From the NCBI GenBank assembly GCA_003527225.1, contig DPXQ01000114.1, forward strand, positions 82,160 to 146,159: a stretch of DNA of 64,000 nucleotides, in the 5' to 3' direction. The translations under genes were made by a program, and so were the position numbers. The stretch comes from Rhizobium sp. GTDB lineage: Bacteria; Pseudomonadota; Alphaproteobacteria; Rhizobiales; Rhizobiaceae. Shown here one piece after another: positions 53,160 to 61,263 of the stretch. Each line of letters starts with the position of its first letter. Positions within the stretch are counted from its first letter, which is position 1. The notes beneath the pieces are model-generated. The model made no database searches, had not been told where the DNA came from, and saw only the letters and a list, made by a program, of their open reading frames with translations.

Positions 53160-53525
53160 TCACTTCTTCTTTTTCTCGGCCTTTTCCGCTTCTCGGACGA
53201 TTGCCATCATTTCCTTGTAGCGTTTTATTACGGTCTCTTTTGCCGCCCTATCGACACCGTTGGTGGTCTTGGTGAAGGCGTGGAGCACGTAAACTGTATC
53301 CCGGTACTTGGCGCAGTACACAACCCGGTAAGCGGGTGATCCGTTTTCAATTAGCTCGATTACTCCTGCGCCCCATTCGGGCAAAGGTTTAAACTCCGAC
53401 CTTGGGTCTTTTCCCGCCGCAACGAAGTTCAGATCGTTGAGGAAGTCGGCTGCAATGTCTTTGGGCAGTTTTTGGACTGCCTTCTTTACTGAATTATTTA
53501 GGTATGTGATTGGTTTTCGTGGCAT
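53160..53525 (-). CDS. RelE/HigB-like (phage-derived Gp49-like) toxin
   Basis: A 121-residue basic protein: KAVQKLPKDIAADFLNDLNF, then EFKPLPEWGAGVIELIENG and AYRVVYCAKYRDTVYVLHAF with TKTTNG. This is the phage-derived protein Gp49-like/HigB toxin pattern, mRNA cleavage on the ribosome. It ends in EKAEKKKK. It has its own strong promoter at 53631-53659 and is transcribed towards the antitoxin gene. Confidence 0.85.
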   Translation of the reverse strand: MPRKPITYLNNSVKKAVQKLPKDIAADFLNDLNFVAAGKDPRSEFKPLPEWGAGVIELIENGSPAYRVVYCAKYRDTVYVLHAFTKTTNGVDRAAKETVIKRYKEMMAIVREAEKAEKKKK

Positions 53526-53630
53526 GTTCTCAGTTCTTTATGTGGCATATTGTTCCTATCTCCCGCCTCCTTGGCGGGGGTTTGTGTTAGCCGGATTTTT
53601 TGGAAACAAAAAAAGTCCGTAACAGGGAAC

Positions 53631-53659
53631 AATATAGTTCGCCTGACGGATATTGTCAA
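53631..53659 (-). promoter_or_regulatory. Near-consensus sigma-70 promoter of the toxin gene
   Basis: Minus strand TTGACA (53659-53654), 17-base spacer, TATATT (53636-53631). The leader of about 100 bases includes CCCGCC-AAGGA-GGCGGG, a hairpin with a Shine-Dalgarno-like loop. The surrounding stretch is unusually AT-rich, a mark of foreign DNA. Confidence 0.75.
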
Positions 53660-53923
53660 TTAATTGCTAAGGATTTCCTATTATTTTCTTTATATCGTGA
53701 TCTGACGACGCCGTCAAATGTTTTTTTTAAAAAAATCCGTGGCCCTTTATAGGAAGGCTTTCACAGGCTGATTTCGCTGAGATTGACGTGCCATCCGCCC
53801 CCGCTGACAATTCTCTCATTGAAATTGAGAGCTTGCCTATGCCCTTTGACATCGACGCTTACCTAGAACGCCAGCGGGAGAGGCATGAAATGAACGCTGC
53901 GGCGGCACACCTTTCGTAACTAC

Positions 53924-54045
53924 GAGCCAAATAGGAGCTGCTTGAATCCGGGAATTTCGAATATTCAGAACTGCCGCTGCGGCCCCATCCCCGCCATCCC
54001 TTCTCACCAGCTCAACCACTTGCGTTCCACCGCGTATCCGGCGGC
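53924..54045 (-). repeat. Duplicated 3' end and flank of nrsF (left boundary of SMR cassette)
   Basis: This stretch is a diverged copy of 55521-55615. CAAATAGG and GAATCCG match the segment just past the nrsF stop, and on the minus strand the frame AAGYAVERKWLSW ends like the true NrsF end AAGHTAGRKWLRW, then stops. The copy lacks the rest of nrsF. Between 53660 and 53923 I find only a 27-codon frame without support. Confidence 0.7.
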
Positions 54046-54080
54046 CGTGCCGGCACGCGGCGCAAGCGGCAGCATAATAA

Positions 54081-54141
54081 TTGCTTGCGCATGCATTGAT
54101 ATTGACTCCATCCGGGAGTAAGTATATGCATGCACATGCAA
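54081..54141 (+). promoter_or_regulatory. Large inverted repeat in the SMR promoter, likely MarR operator
   Basis: TTGCTTGCGCATGCAT (54081-54096) and ATGCATGCACATGCAA (54126-54141) are 16-base arms that pair at 14 positions. They embrace a TTGACT -35-like element at 54102 and the -10 area. A related TGCTTGCATGGGCAT lies ahead of the marR gene near 55059-55073, so the cassette's MarR protein may bind both. Confidence 0.65.
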
Positions 54142-54204
54142 TGATAATCGCAGCATCCCTTGGGCACATGCCTTCACAGGGATAACATTGATGGAAGGAA
54201 AAAC

Positions 54205-54525
54205 ATGAGCTGGCTATATCTGGGCGTCGCCGTGATCTTTGAGATTGCGGTCGCAATTTCCGCAGGCAATGCAAAGGGTTTCACGAGGCCCTGGTGGACC
54301 GTCGCCACTCTCGTGAGCGGTGCAATCGCCACCGTCTTCCTCAGTCACGCGCTTCTCACCTTCGACGTCGGCGTTGGCTACGCGATCTGGACCTCCGTTG
54401 CGGGCGTCGGGATCGTCGTTCTGGGCGCACTGTTCTTCGGGCAGCGTCTGAACTGGAAAAAGGTCATAGGGATACTCCTCGTCATCGGAGGGGTCGTCGG
54501 CCTCAGGCTCAGCGGCGCCGCATGA
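54205..54525 (+). CDS. SMR family efflux transporter, first of a pair
   Basis: A 106-residue protein with four helices. LGVAVIFEIAVAISAGNAKG contains the family Glu14 site, and VGVGYAIWTSVAGVGIVVLG and KKVIGILLVIGGVVGLRLSG the later helices. SMR proteins swap protons for cationic compounds such as quaternary ammonium ions or guanidinium. It likely pairs with the next SMR protein as a heterodimer. AAGGAA precedes the start. Confidence 0.93.
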   Translation: MSWLYLGVAVIFEIAVAISAGNAKGFTRPWWTVATLVSGAIATVFLSHALLTFDVGVGYAIWTSVAGVGIVVLGALFFGQRLNWKKVIGILLVIGGVVGLRLSGAA

Positions 54526-54584
54526 CGAACCGGCAGGTCATCGCTTCATTCGTTCGATTCTCCCCTATCTGAAAGGAACCAGAC

Positions 54585-54974
54585 ATGACGACAACAGACG
54601 AAAAGAACAGAAGCAACGGGCGCGCCTGGATCATGTTGCTGCTCGCCGGCGCCTTCGAAATCGGCTACGCGCTGAGCGTGGGCGGCAGCGAAGCCTTTAG
54701 CGTGTTGAGCTGGTCGATCGCCGCCCTCGTTTTCTTCCTTCTGACGCTATACTTCCTCAGCGCCGCCCTGCGAACGATCGACATCGGGATCGGCTACGCG
54801 GTATGGGCGGGCATCGGCTCGGTCGGTGCGGCGATCTTCGGCAGTCTTCTGCTCGACCAACCCCTCACGGTGATCAAGGCATTCTGGCTGGCGGTCATCA
54901 TCGTCGGGGTCGTCTGGCTGAAGCTCGCCGACAGCGCCAGGCTCCAACCGGAGACGACCAACATCCCGTCTTGA
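54585..54974 (+). CDS. SMR family efflux transporter, second of a pair
   Basis: A 129-residue protein: MLLLAGAFEIGYALSVGGSE with the membrane Glu, IGIGYAVWAGIGSVGAAIFG and AFWLAVIIVGVVWLKLADSA. It is longer than its partner at both ends. Two adjacent SMR genes usually make a paired, asymmetric transporter. AAAGGAACC lies before the ATG. Confidence 0.93.
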   Translation: MTTTDEKNRSNGRAWIMLLLAGAFEIGYALSVGGSEAFSVLSWSIAALVFFLLTLYFLSAALRTIDIGIGYAVWAGIGSVGAAIFGSLLLDQPLTVIKAFWLAVIIVGVVWLKLADSARLQPETTNIPS

Positions 54975-55123
54975 GCAATCATCCTGGGAAGATCTTGTCA
55001 CCCCTGATCTTCCCACACGCTTCACGCGCCTCATAGCCGCGCGCCTCACTTGAGTTCAGTGCTTGCATGGGCATACATATGGAGAAGAGTCCCACTGACT
55101 GCTCAAGAGGAGTGTGTGCCCGG

Positions 55124-55534
55124 ATGTCAAGGACAAGTGATGCATGGCTCAAGTTGACCCAGGCGGTGGCCGAGGTCGAAACGGAAATCGGCAAGATCTT
55201 GCAGGCCAGGCATGGGCTTGGCCTTTCCGAGTATCGCGCGCTTCAGATATTGGCCCAGTCACCGGATTCCGAATTGCGCATGCAGGAACTGGCCTCGCAT
55301 TTGCGCCTGAACCAGAGTTCGGTCTCGCGGATGGCCGAACGTCTGGAGCGCGGCGGCCTCACCGTCCGTGATCTCTGCTCCGACGACAAGCGCGGAGTCT
55401 ACACCGTTCTGACCGACAGGGGCCGCTCGCGCTTTGAAGATGCTCGGACCGACTACGAGGAAGCCCTGAACGTGGCCCTCAAGAAGCATGGCTGTGAAGA
55501 ACTGCTGTCACTGAAGTTATTCAGGACTAAATAG
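55124..55534 (+). CDS. MarR family transcriptional regulator
   Basis: A 136-residue winged-helix repressor: YRALQILAQSPDSELRMQEL, LRLNQSSVSRMAERLERGGL, and VRDLCSDDKRGVYTVLTDRG. A Cys in DLCSDDKRG may sense oxidants or a ligand. ATG 55124 has AGGAG eleven bases upstream; ATGs at 55067 and 55079 lack a ribosome site. It most likely represses the SMR pair, whose promoter has a large inverted repeat. Confidence 0.9.
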   Translation: MSRTSDAWLKLTQAVAEVETEIGKILQARHGLGLSEYRALQILAQSPDSELRMQELASHLRLNQSSVSRMAERLERGGLTVRDLCSDDKRGVYTVLTDRGRSRFEDARTDYEEALNVALKKHGCEELLSLKLFRTK

Positions 55535-55574
55535 GCGGTGTCGAATCCGTCTGACCGGCCCCCGCCATCCTCTC

Positions 55575-56210
55575 CTACCACCTCAGCCACTTGCGTCCCG
55601 CCGTATGGCCGGCGGCGATGACGAGCATGATCGCCAGCGTATACCATGTGGCGCCGAAAAGCGGGCTGTCATCCGGGCAGTGCCAGGCATAGAGCGCCGC
55701 CCCGATCGCGCCCGCCGCAAGCCCGGCGGCGGCGCCTGCGAGGCCCGGATTGTCCGGCGCGCCGTTGCGCAGTGCCGCGAGGAAGCCTGCAAGCGGCGCA
55801 AGCGACAGCAGCGGAATGAAGAACAGGCAGAAGGCGGCGTTCTGGCCCATGAGGGCCGCCGCCCAGGCGTCCGCAGGCAGAACCACAAGCTCGGCCCCGA
55901 CCGCCACGGCCATCAGCGCGAGCGGCACGAGAAGCGCAAGCCCCCAGGGCCTCAGCGGCACACCCGGCCTGCCGATGCGCGAGACGAGGCCGAATGCGGC
56001 GATGGCAAGCACAAGCGTCATGCCGATCTTGAAGGCGACACGCACGGTCTCGATGGCGCTCGCGAGATTGTCGCGCAGGCCGACGGTCGAAAGCAGGACG
56101 GTCGCCGAAACGGCGATGCCGGCGGCCAGCGCCAGCGCCAGCATGCGCCCGAGGCGCATGCGCACCGGTGCATCTTGCGATAGCAGCCTGATCAGCTCGT
56201 CCGTCTTCAT
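55575..56210 (-). CDS. nrsF: Anti-sigma factor NrsF (DUF1109)
   Basis: A 211-residue membrane protein with six helices. Its partner sigma factor is encoded just upstream. NrsF holds SigF at the membrane until metal stress; in Caulobacter this depends on two conserved Cys at 131 and 181. Here the only two Cys are at 128 (NAAFCLFFIP) and 178 (AWHCPDD), in the same relative places. Start overlaps the sigF stop by four bases. Its 3' end is duplicated at 53924-54045. Confidence 0.93.
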   Translation of the reverse strand: MKTDELIRLLSQDAPVRMRLGRMLALALAAGIAVSATVLLSTVGLRDNLASAIETVRVAFKIGMTLVLAIAAFGLVSRIGRPGVPLRPWGLALLVPLALMAVAVGAELVVLPADAWAAALMGQNAAFCLFFIPLLSLAPLAGFLAALRNGAPDNPGLAGAAAGLAAGAIGAALYAWHCPDDSPLFGATWYTLAIMLVIAAGHTAGRKWLRW

Positions 56211-56761
56211 GTCTCACTCCGATAAAGAGCGGCCAGGGATTTCAATGCCCGGTGCAGCGCCACCCGGACCGCACCTTCGCTCATCTTCAGCCGTTCGGCC
56301 GTCTCGCGCACACCCGCGCCTTCGAGCGAAATCGACCGGACGATGTCGCGCTGCGGATCCTTCAGCCGCGCGAGCACGGTTTCGGCATCCAGCCTGTCGG
56401 CCACGTCGGCCCGTTCATCCGCCTCGAGCGTCGCCATCACGTCCTCGAGCGGCACATCGATCCGGCGGCCGCGACGTCGCAGGCTGTCGATCATCTTGTT
56501 GCGCACGATGGTCGAAAGCCAGGGACCGATCGGCCGGGCAGGGTCCCAGGTCCCGCGCTTGAGATGCACGGCGATCAGCACCTCCTGCAGGATATCCTCG
56601 GCCTCGCCTGCCGGCGCGCCGAACCGGTCGCAGCGCCGTCTCGCCATGGCGCGCAAATGCGGCGTCACGGCCCGCAGAAAACGGTCATAGGCCTGCGCAT
56701 CGCCATCAAGCGCGCCGCGCATCCAATCCGCCCATTCGCTTTCCCGTTCGGACTGCTTCAC
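56207..56761 (-). CDS. sigF: ECF RNA polymerase sigma factor SigF
   Basis: A 184-residue sigma factor with region 2 (EAEDILQEVLIAVHLKRGTW, PWLSTIVRNKMIDSLRRRGR) and region 4 (VRETAERLKMSEGAVRVALH). The start is GTG at 56761 with GGGGGAAG just before. It is paired with nrsF and divergent from the bufferin operon. The promoter motif GTAACA-N16-CGTA before it and a near-identical one before the bufferin gene show that SigF probably drives both. Confidence 0.93.
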   Translation of the reverse strand: MKQSERESEWADWMRGALDGDAQAYDRFLRAVTPHLRAMARRRCDRFGAPAGEAEDILQEVLIAVHLKRGTWDPARPIGPWLSTIVRNKMIDSLRRRGRRIDVPLEDVMATLEADERADVADRLDAETVLARLKDPQRDIVRSISLEGAGVRETAERLKMSEGAVRVALHRALKSLAALYRSET

Positions 56762-56772
56762 CTTCCCCCCTC

Positions 56773-56798
56773 TACGCGCCGGTACACGTTTTTGTTAC
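56773..56798 (-). promoter_or_regulatory. SigF-type promoter of sigF itself
   Basis: Minus strand GTAACA (56798-56793), 16 bases, CGTA (56776-56773). The same layout precedes the first bufferin gene. This fits the GTAACC/CGAA-like SigF motif reported in Caulobacter and shows autoregulation. Confidence 0.75.
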
Positions 56799-56912
56799 CA
56801 CGCCCCGGCGTAAAAATATGACCGACATGCAAGGCGCTGAATTTACATGGTTTTTTCAGTGCCGCTCCGGCCGCCCCCGCAGGCCGTTCGAGAATGTCCC
56901 GACAGATGCGGT

Positions 56913-56938
56913 GTAACGTTTCGCCCAGCCGCCGCGTA
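56913..56938 (+). promoter_or_regulatory. SigF-type promoter of the bufferin operon
   Basis: GTAACG (56913-56918), 16 bases, CGTA (56935-56938), with CGTAG shared with the sigF promoter. It ends 50 bases before the first bufferin start. Confidence 0.78.
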
Positions 56939-56987
56939 GCTCCCGGTATCAAGCCAATCCCGGCTTGCCATCAGAGGAGAACTACAG

Positions 56988-57260
56988 ATGAAAAACAGCT
57001 TTGTCACGCTGGCGCTGGCCGGCTCGCTCGCCACCGCCCTTGCCTCGATCGCGGCCCCGGCATTCGCCCAGGATACCGCTAACGAGAAGTGCTACGGCAT
57101 CGCGATGAAGGGCCAGAACGATTGTGCCGCCGGCAAGCACGACTGCGCCGGCAAGGCGACGATGGACTACGACAAGCAGTCCTTCAAGCTGGTGCCCGTC
57201 GGCACCTGCTCGACGATGATGGCGCCTGACGGCAGCCACGGCTCGCTGACCCCGGCCTGA
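56988..57260 (+). CDS. bufA: Bufferin-type DUF2282 peptide, copy 1
   Basis: A 90-residue precursor with a signal peptide to about AFAQ28 and four Cys at 35, 46, 53 and 74: [20 protein letters not shown], then CAGKATMD and VGTCSTMM. This is the DUF2282 (bufferin-1) layout. In Caulobacter such peptides are modified on Cys by an MNIO enzyme (BufB) and bind copper in the periplasm. AGAGGAGAAC precedes the ATG. A second copy follows directly. Confidence 0.92.
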   Translation: MKNSFVTLALAGSLATALASIAAPAFAQDTANEKCYGIAMKGQNDCAAGKHDCAGKATMDYDKQSFKLVPVGTCSTMMAPDGSHGSLTPA

Positions 57261-57306
57261 CCTTTCCGCCCGACCGCCATTCAATCAAGACAAAGGACAG
57301 ACAGAC

Positions 57307-57591
57307 ATGAACAGAACCTGCACCGCGCTTGCCGCCTCGCTCGCAGCCGCACTCACCCTTGCCGCCAGCCTGCCGGCAGCAGCCCAGGATGCCACCAAGG
57401 AGAAGTGCTACGGTGTGGCGCTGAAGGGCCAGAACGACTGCGCCGCCGGCCCCGGCACGACCTGCGCCGGTACGTCGAAGGTCGACTACCAGAAGAACGC
57501 CTGGAAGCTGGTGCCGGCTGGCACCTGCGAGACGATGATGACGCCCGACGGCGGTCACGGTTCGCTGATGCAGGGTCCGGCCCCCGTCTGA
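57307..57591 (+). CDS. Bufferin-type DUF2282 peptide, copy 2
   Basis: A 94-residue paralogue of the first: signal peptide to about AAAQ27, then Cys at 34, 45, 53 and 74 ([34 protein letters not shown]). The spacing of the second and third Cys is one residue longer than in copy 1. The core [14 protein letters not shown] is shared. Two precursors with one modifying enzyme suggest different metal preference or simple dosage. Confidence 0.92.
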   Translation: MNRTCTALAASLAAALTLAASLPAAAQDATKEKCYGVALKGQNDCAAGPGTTCAGTSKVDYQKNAWKLVPAGTCETMMTPDGGHGSLMQGPAPV

Positions 57592-57666
57592 CAGAAGCAC
57601 AAAGACAGGCGGCGGCGCGGAGCGATCCGCGCCGCCCCATCCCCCTGTTCGAACCGGAGAGATCTG

Positions 57667-58524
57667 ATGAAACCGTCCCTGCTTCCTCCGCGCGCCGGCG
57701 TCGGCTTCAAGCCCGAGCATTTCGCCGAGATCGATGCGCGCCCCCAGCCGCTCGGCTTTTTCGAGGTGCATGCAGAAAACTACATGGGCGCCGGCGGCCC
57801 GCCGCATGCGCGGCTTGCCCGTTTGCGGCAGGATTACGCGCTCTCCGTCCACGGCGTCGGACTGTCGATCGGCTCGATGCAGCCGCTGGACAGCGAACAT
57901 CTCGCCCGGCTGAAAACCCTTTGCGACCGCTACGAGCCGGAGAGCTTTTCCGAGCATCTCGCCTGGTCGGGCCATGGCGAGGTCTTCCTCAACGACCTCC
58001 TGCCGCTGCCCTATACCGAAGCCACGCTTGCCCGCGTGGCCGAACATATCGATCAGGTGCAGTCGGTCTTGAAGCGGCAGATGCTCCTGGAAAACCCGGC
58101 GACCTATCTCCTCTTTGCGGAAAGCACGATCGAGGAGACGGACTTCCTCGCCGAGGTGGTCCAGCGGACCGGCTGCGGCCTGCTTCTCGACGTCAACAAT
58201 GTCTTCGTCGCCGCCACCAATCACAATCTCGACCCGCGCGCCTATCTTGCCCGTTTCCCCTTCGCCCATGTGCGGGAAATCCACCTGAGCGGTCATTCCG
58301 AGAGCGTGGACGATGTGGGCGCAGCACTTCTGATCGACAGCCACGATACGCCCGTCAGGGATCCGGTATGGGCGCTCTACGAAGAGGTGCTGGAGCGCAC
58401 CGGTCCCGTCGCCAGCCTGATCGAGTGGGACAACGACGTGCCGGACTGGCCGGTGCTTCTGGCCGAGGCCCGGGCAGCCGGTGCCTTACTCGATGGCGCG
58501 GCAGCAAGCCGCCATGCAGCGTGA
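57667..58524 (+). CDS. bufB: MNIO family (DUF692) peptide-modifying enzyme BufB
   Basis: A 285-residue TIM-barrel enzyme with several iron ions that oxidises Cys in the precursor peptide. Metal ligands and core motifs can be read: VHGVGLSIG (His62), [11 protein letters not shown] (Glu96, His97), LLENPATYL (Glu142), [10 protein letters not shown] (Asp175, Asn177), REIHLSGH (His206, His210), DSHDTPV (His226) and LIEWDNDVP (Glu253). The protein is full length. It works with BufC on the two DUF2282 peptides encoded before it. Confidence 0.95.
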   Translation: MKPSLLPPRAGVGFKPEHFAEIDARPQPLGFFEVHAENYMGAGGPPHARLARLRQDYALSVHGVGLSIGSMQPLDSEHLARLKTLCDRYEPESFSEHLAWSGHGEVFLNDLLPLPYTEATLARVAEHIDQVQSVLKRQMLLENPATYLLFAESTIEETDFLAEVVQRTGCGLLLDVNNVFVAATNHNLDPRAYLARFPFAHVREIHLSGHSESVDDVGAALLIDSHDTPVRDPVWALYEEVLERTGPVASLIEWDNDVPDWPVLLAEARAAGALLDGAAASRHAA

Positions 58525-58531
58525 GGCCGAG

Positions 58532-59302
58532 ATGACCCCCGCCTTCCAGCAGTATTTCACCGCCGCCCTTGCCGACCTGTCGAAGCCGGTGCCGCAAGGC
58601 CTGACCGCCTGGACGGGAGATCGTCCGCAGCGCCGCTTCGGCGTCTACCGCAACAATGTGCGCGCCGGGCTTGCCGCTGCGCTTGCCTCGCGCTTTCCGG
58701 CAACGGAAAGGATCGTCGGTGCGGATTTCTTCGCGGCCATGGCGCAGGACTATGTCGCGGCCCACCCGCCGCGCTCGCCGCTGCTCCTGGCGTACGGCGA
58801 CGATCTTGCCGATTTCGTCCAAGCCTTCGAGCCGGCGGCCGCGCTCGCCTATCTGCCCGACGTCATCCGTCTGGAGGCGGCGCGCGGCCATGCCTATCAT
58901 GCAGCCGATGCCGAACCGCTGGACGCAGGGCGCCTCGCCGCCGTTCCGCCGGAGCGTCTCGCCGATCTGAGGTTCACGCCCCATCCCTCGCTTTCCATCC
59001 TCCGCTCGGCCCATCCCGTGGTCACCATATGGGCGATGAATGCCGGCGAGGCGGAACTGGCGCCGATTGCGCAATGGAAGGGCGAGGATGCGCTGGTGGT
59101 CAGGCCGCTGATGACGGTCGAGGTGCATCGCCTGCCGCCAGGGGCCGTCCCTTTCTTTTCAGCCCTTGCCGGGGGCGAGACCCTTGCCGGGGCGGCTGAG
59201 CGCACCGTGGACGAGGAGCCTGCCTTCGACCTTGCCGCCAATCTCGCCGGCCTGATCACCACCGGCGCCTTTACCGACCTCGTTTTCCCGGAGGAGACAT
59301 GA
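58532..59302 (+). CDS. bufC: Bufferin partner protein BufC (DUF2063)
   Basis: A 256-residue protein: N-terminal DUF2063 domain with RFGVYRNNVRAGLAAALASR and FPATERIVGADFFAAMAQDY, and a C-terminal part that should recognise the leader of the peptide. It presents the precursor to BufB. I use ATG 58532 with GTGAGG five bases upstream; ATGs at 58493 and 58514 would overlap bufB. Its stop overlaps the DoxX gene start. Confidence 0.92.
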   Translation: MTPAFQQYFTAALADLSKPVPQGLTAWTGDRPQRRFGVYRNNVRAGLAAALASRFPATERIVGADFFAAMAQDYVAAHPPRSPLLLAYGDDLADFVQAFEPAAALAYLPDVIRLEAARGHAYHAADAEPLDAGRLAAVPPERLADLRFTPHPSLSILRSAHPVVTIWAMNAGEAELAPIAQWKGEDALVVRPLMTVEVHRLPPGAVPFFSALAGGETLAGAAERTVDEEPAFDLAANLAGLITTGAFTDLVFPEET

Positions 59303-59787
59303 TGCCCGAGGAACTTGCAATGACACATGCCGAAAACCGCCCGGTCCTGCAGAAGATCGCCGGAGCCGTCCACCTTGCCGATCGCATCCCCCATGACCTG
59401 ATCGCGCTTGTCGCCCGGCTGTCGATCGCCGGGGTGTTCTGGCAGTCGGGCCAGACGAAGGTCGAGGGATGGCGGGTGACCGACAGCGCGATCTACCTGT
59501 TCGAGAACGAATACCGCCTGCCGTTCGTCGATCCGTGGCTTGGCGCGCATATGGCGGCCTTCGCCGAGCATTTCTTTCCGGTGCTGCTGGTGCTCGGCCT
59601 TTTCAGCCGGCTCTCGGCGGCAGCCCTTCTCGGCATGACCCTCGTCATCCAGATCTTCGTCTATCCCGGAGCCTGGCCGACACACGGCACCTGGGCGGCC
59701 TGCCTGCTTATCATCATCGCCCGTGGCCCGGGGCGCGTCTCGGTTGACCACCGGCTCGCCCGCTATCTGGGGGTGACGGGCCGTTAG
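59299..59787 (+). CDS. DoxX family membrane protein, end of buf operon
   Basis: A 162-residue protein with four helices: LIALVARLSIAGVFWQSGQT, FFPVLLVLGLFSRLSAAALL and WAACLLIIIARGPGRVSVDH. DoxX proteins are often in bufferin operons and are thought to deal with quinone or oxidised thiols. It overlaps bufC by four bases and is the last gene of the transcript. Confidence 0.9.
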   Translation: MMPEELAMTHAENRPVLQKIAGAVHLADRIPHDLIALVARLSIAGVFWQSGQTKVEGWRVTDSAIYLFENEYRLPFVDPWLGAHMAAFAEHFFPVLLVLGLFSRLSAAALLGMTLVIQIFVYPGAWPTHGTWAACLLIIIARGPGRVSVDHRLARYLGVTGR

Positions 59788-60005
59788 GGTCCCGGCACCT
59801 CATCCCGTCCCCCTGTCTTTCCACCGTCATCGACTCTCCCCATATAGACGGTCATTGATCATATTCCGAAGCTTGGTCTTGACGAGCGGACCCTGTCGGA
59901 AACATTGGTGATCGCGAAACCCGGTTGCGTCACAAACGGGAACAGGATCAACTGGATCAATCGGGTGACCGCGTGTATTCGTTGGAGCGCAGGGGTGATG
60001 AGACA

Positions 60006-61166
60006 GTGACAGTGCCAGACCAGTTCGACCAACGTCAGGATGAGCGCTCGGCGCTCGTGGGGCCGATTTCGGCGGCACGCTGGCTTCTGGTCTTCGTCCT
60101 CCTCGCCGGCGTCTATTTCTTCCATGGCTTTCTGGTTCCGGGGCTTGCGGCGCTGGTCATCGGCTTTGCCAGCTGGCCGCTCTACCGCCGCCTGCTCGAT
60201 GCCGTCGACGGCAATCGCACGCTCGGCGCGACGATCGCGATCCTGCTCGTCATATCCTTCATCGTGGTGCCGATTTCGCTGGCCGCCGCCTATGCGGTCC
60301 AGGAAGTGAAGATCTGGGCGGTCTGGGCGATCGACGCCAATGCGGCGGGTGCGCCCGCGCCGTCCTGGCTCGCCGGCGTTCCGATCGTCGGAGAATCGCT
60401 CTCCGGGCAGTGGAACCACTATCTCGGCCATCCCGGCGGCCTGGGCGAAGTGGTCCAGCTCACAAGCGGCTCCAATATCGGCAGCATCTATCGCGGGCTC
60501 CTCGTTGTCGGCGCCTCCGCCTTCAAATGGGTCCTCACCCTCCTGTTCATGCTGATCTCCCTCTTCTTCGTCTATCGCGACGGGGAGCAGCTGGTCGGCC
60601 AGCTCGATCGGCTCGGCGAGCGCATCCTGCCGATGCGCTGGGAGCGGGTATCGCGGATCGTGCCCCTGACGATCAGCTCCACCGTCACCGGCATGACGAT
60701 CATCGCCATCGGCGAGGGGATCGTGCTCGGCACCGCCTATTGGCTGGCCGGCGTGCCGTCCGCCGTGACGCTCGGCCTGATTTCCGGCGTCATGGCGCTC
60801 ATTCCGGGCGGCGCGCCGCTCGCCTTCACGCTGGTGTCGATCTATCTCATGGCCAGCGGCTCGCTGGTCGCGGGCCTTGCCCTTTTCGCCTGGGGAACGA
60901 TCGAGCTCTTCATCGTCGACAAGACCCTGCGGCCAAAGCTCGTGGGCGGCCCGATCAAGCTCCCCTTCCTGCCGACCTTCTTCGGCCTGATCGGCGGGGT
61001 CAAGACCATGGGCTTTCTCGGCCTTTTCGTCGGCCCCGTGCTGATGGCGCTTCTGGTCGCGATCTGGCGGGAGTGGATGCGCGAGGTCAACGAGGAGGCG
61101 GCGGCAGCGGAGGCGCCGGCTCAGGTCATGGTCGCGCGTGCGCAAGTCCCGGCCGAAAACGCCTGA
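60006..61166 (+). CDS. AI-2E family (PerM-like) transporter
   Basis: A 386-residue membrane protein with about eight helices: WLLVFVLLAGVYFFHGFLVP, KWVLTLLFMLISLFFVYRDG and late GLIGGVKTMGFLGLFVGPVL and IELFIVDKTLRPKLVGG. It is a paralogue of 10589-11731. The reading frame is open from 59925 (a TTG); I choose GTG at 60006, with AGGGG ten bases upstream, so the exact start is unsure. Confidence 0.85.
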   Translation: MTVPDQFDQRQDERSALVGPISAARWLLVFVLLAGVYFFHGFLVPGLAALVIGFASWPLYRRLLDAVDGNRTLGATIAILLVISFIVVPISLAAAYAVQEVKIWAVWAIDANAAGAPAPSWLAGVPIVGESLSGQWNHYLGHPGGLGEVVQLTSGSNIGSIYRGLLVVGASAFKWVLTLLFMLISLFFVYRDGEQLVGQLDRLGERILPMRWERVSRIVPLTISSTVTGMTIIAIGEGIVLGTAYWLAGVPSAVTLGLISGVMALIPGGAPLAFTLVSIYLMASGSLVAGLALFAWGTIELFIVDKTLRPKLVGGPIKLPFLPTFFGLIGGVKTMGFLGLFVGPVLMALLVAIWREWMREVNEEAAAAEAPAQVMVARAQVPAENA

Positions 61167-61263
61167 CCTCTGCGGCAATAGCGCGATCGCCGGGCCGCGC
61201 GGATAGGCAACGCCGCGCGAACCCCATTCCCATCATCCCACGCTTGCCTTAAGACACGGGCCC

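Noticed and set aside
53839..53922. A 27-codon frame MPFDIDAYLERQRERHE
   Set aside because: The codons look natural, but there is no ribosome site and it is too short; could be a relic of a longer gene.
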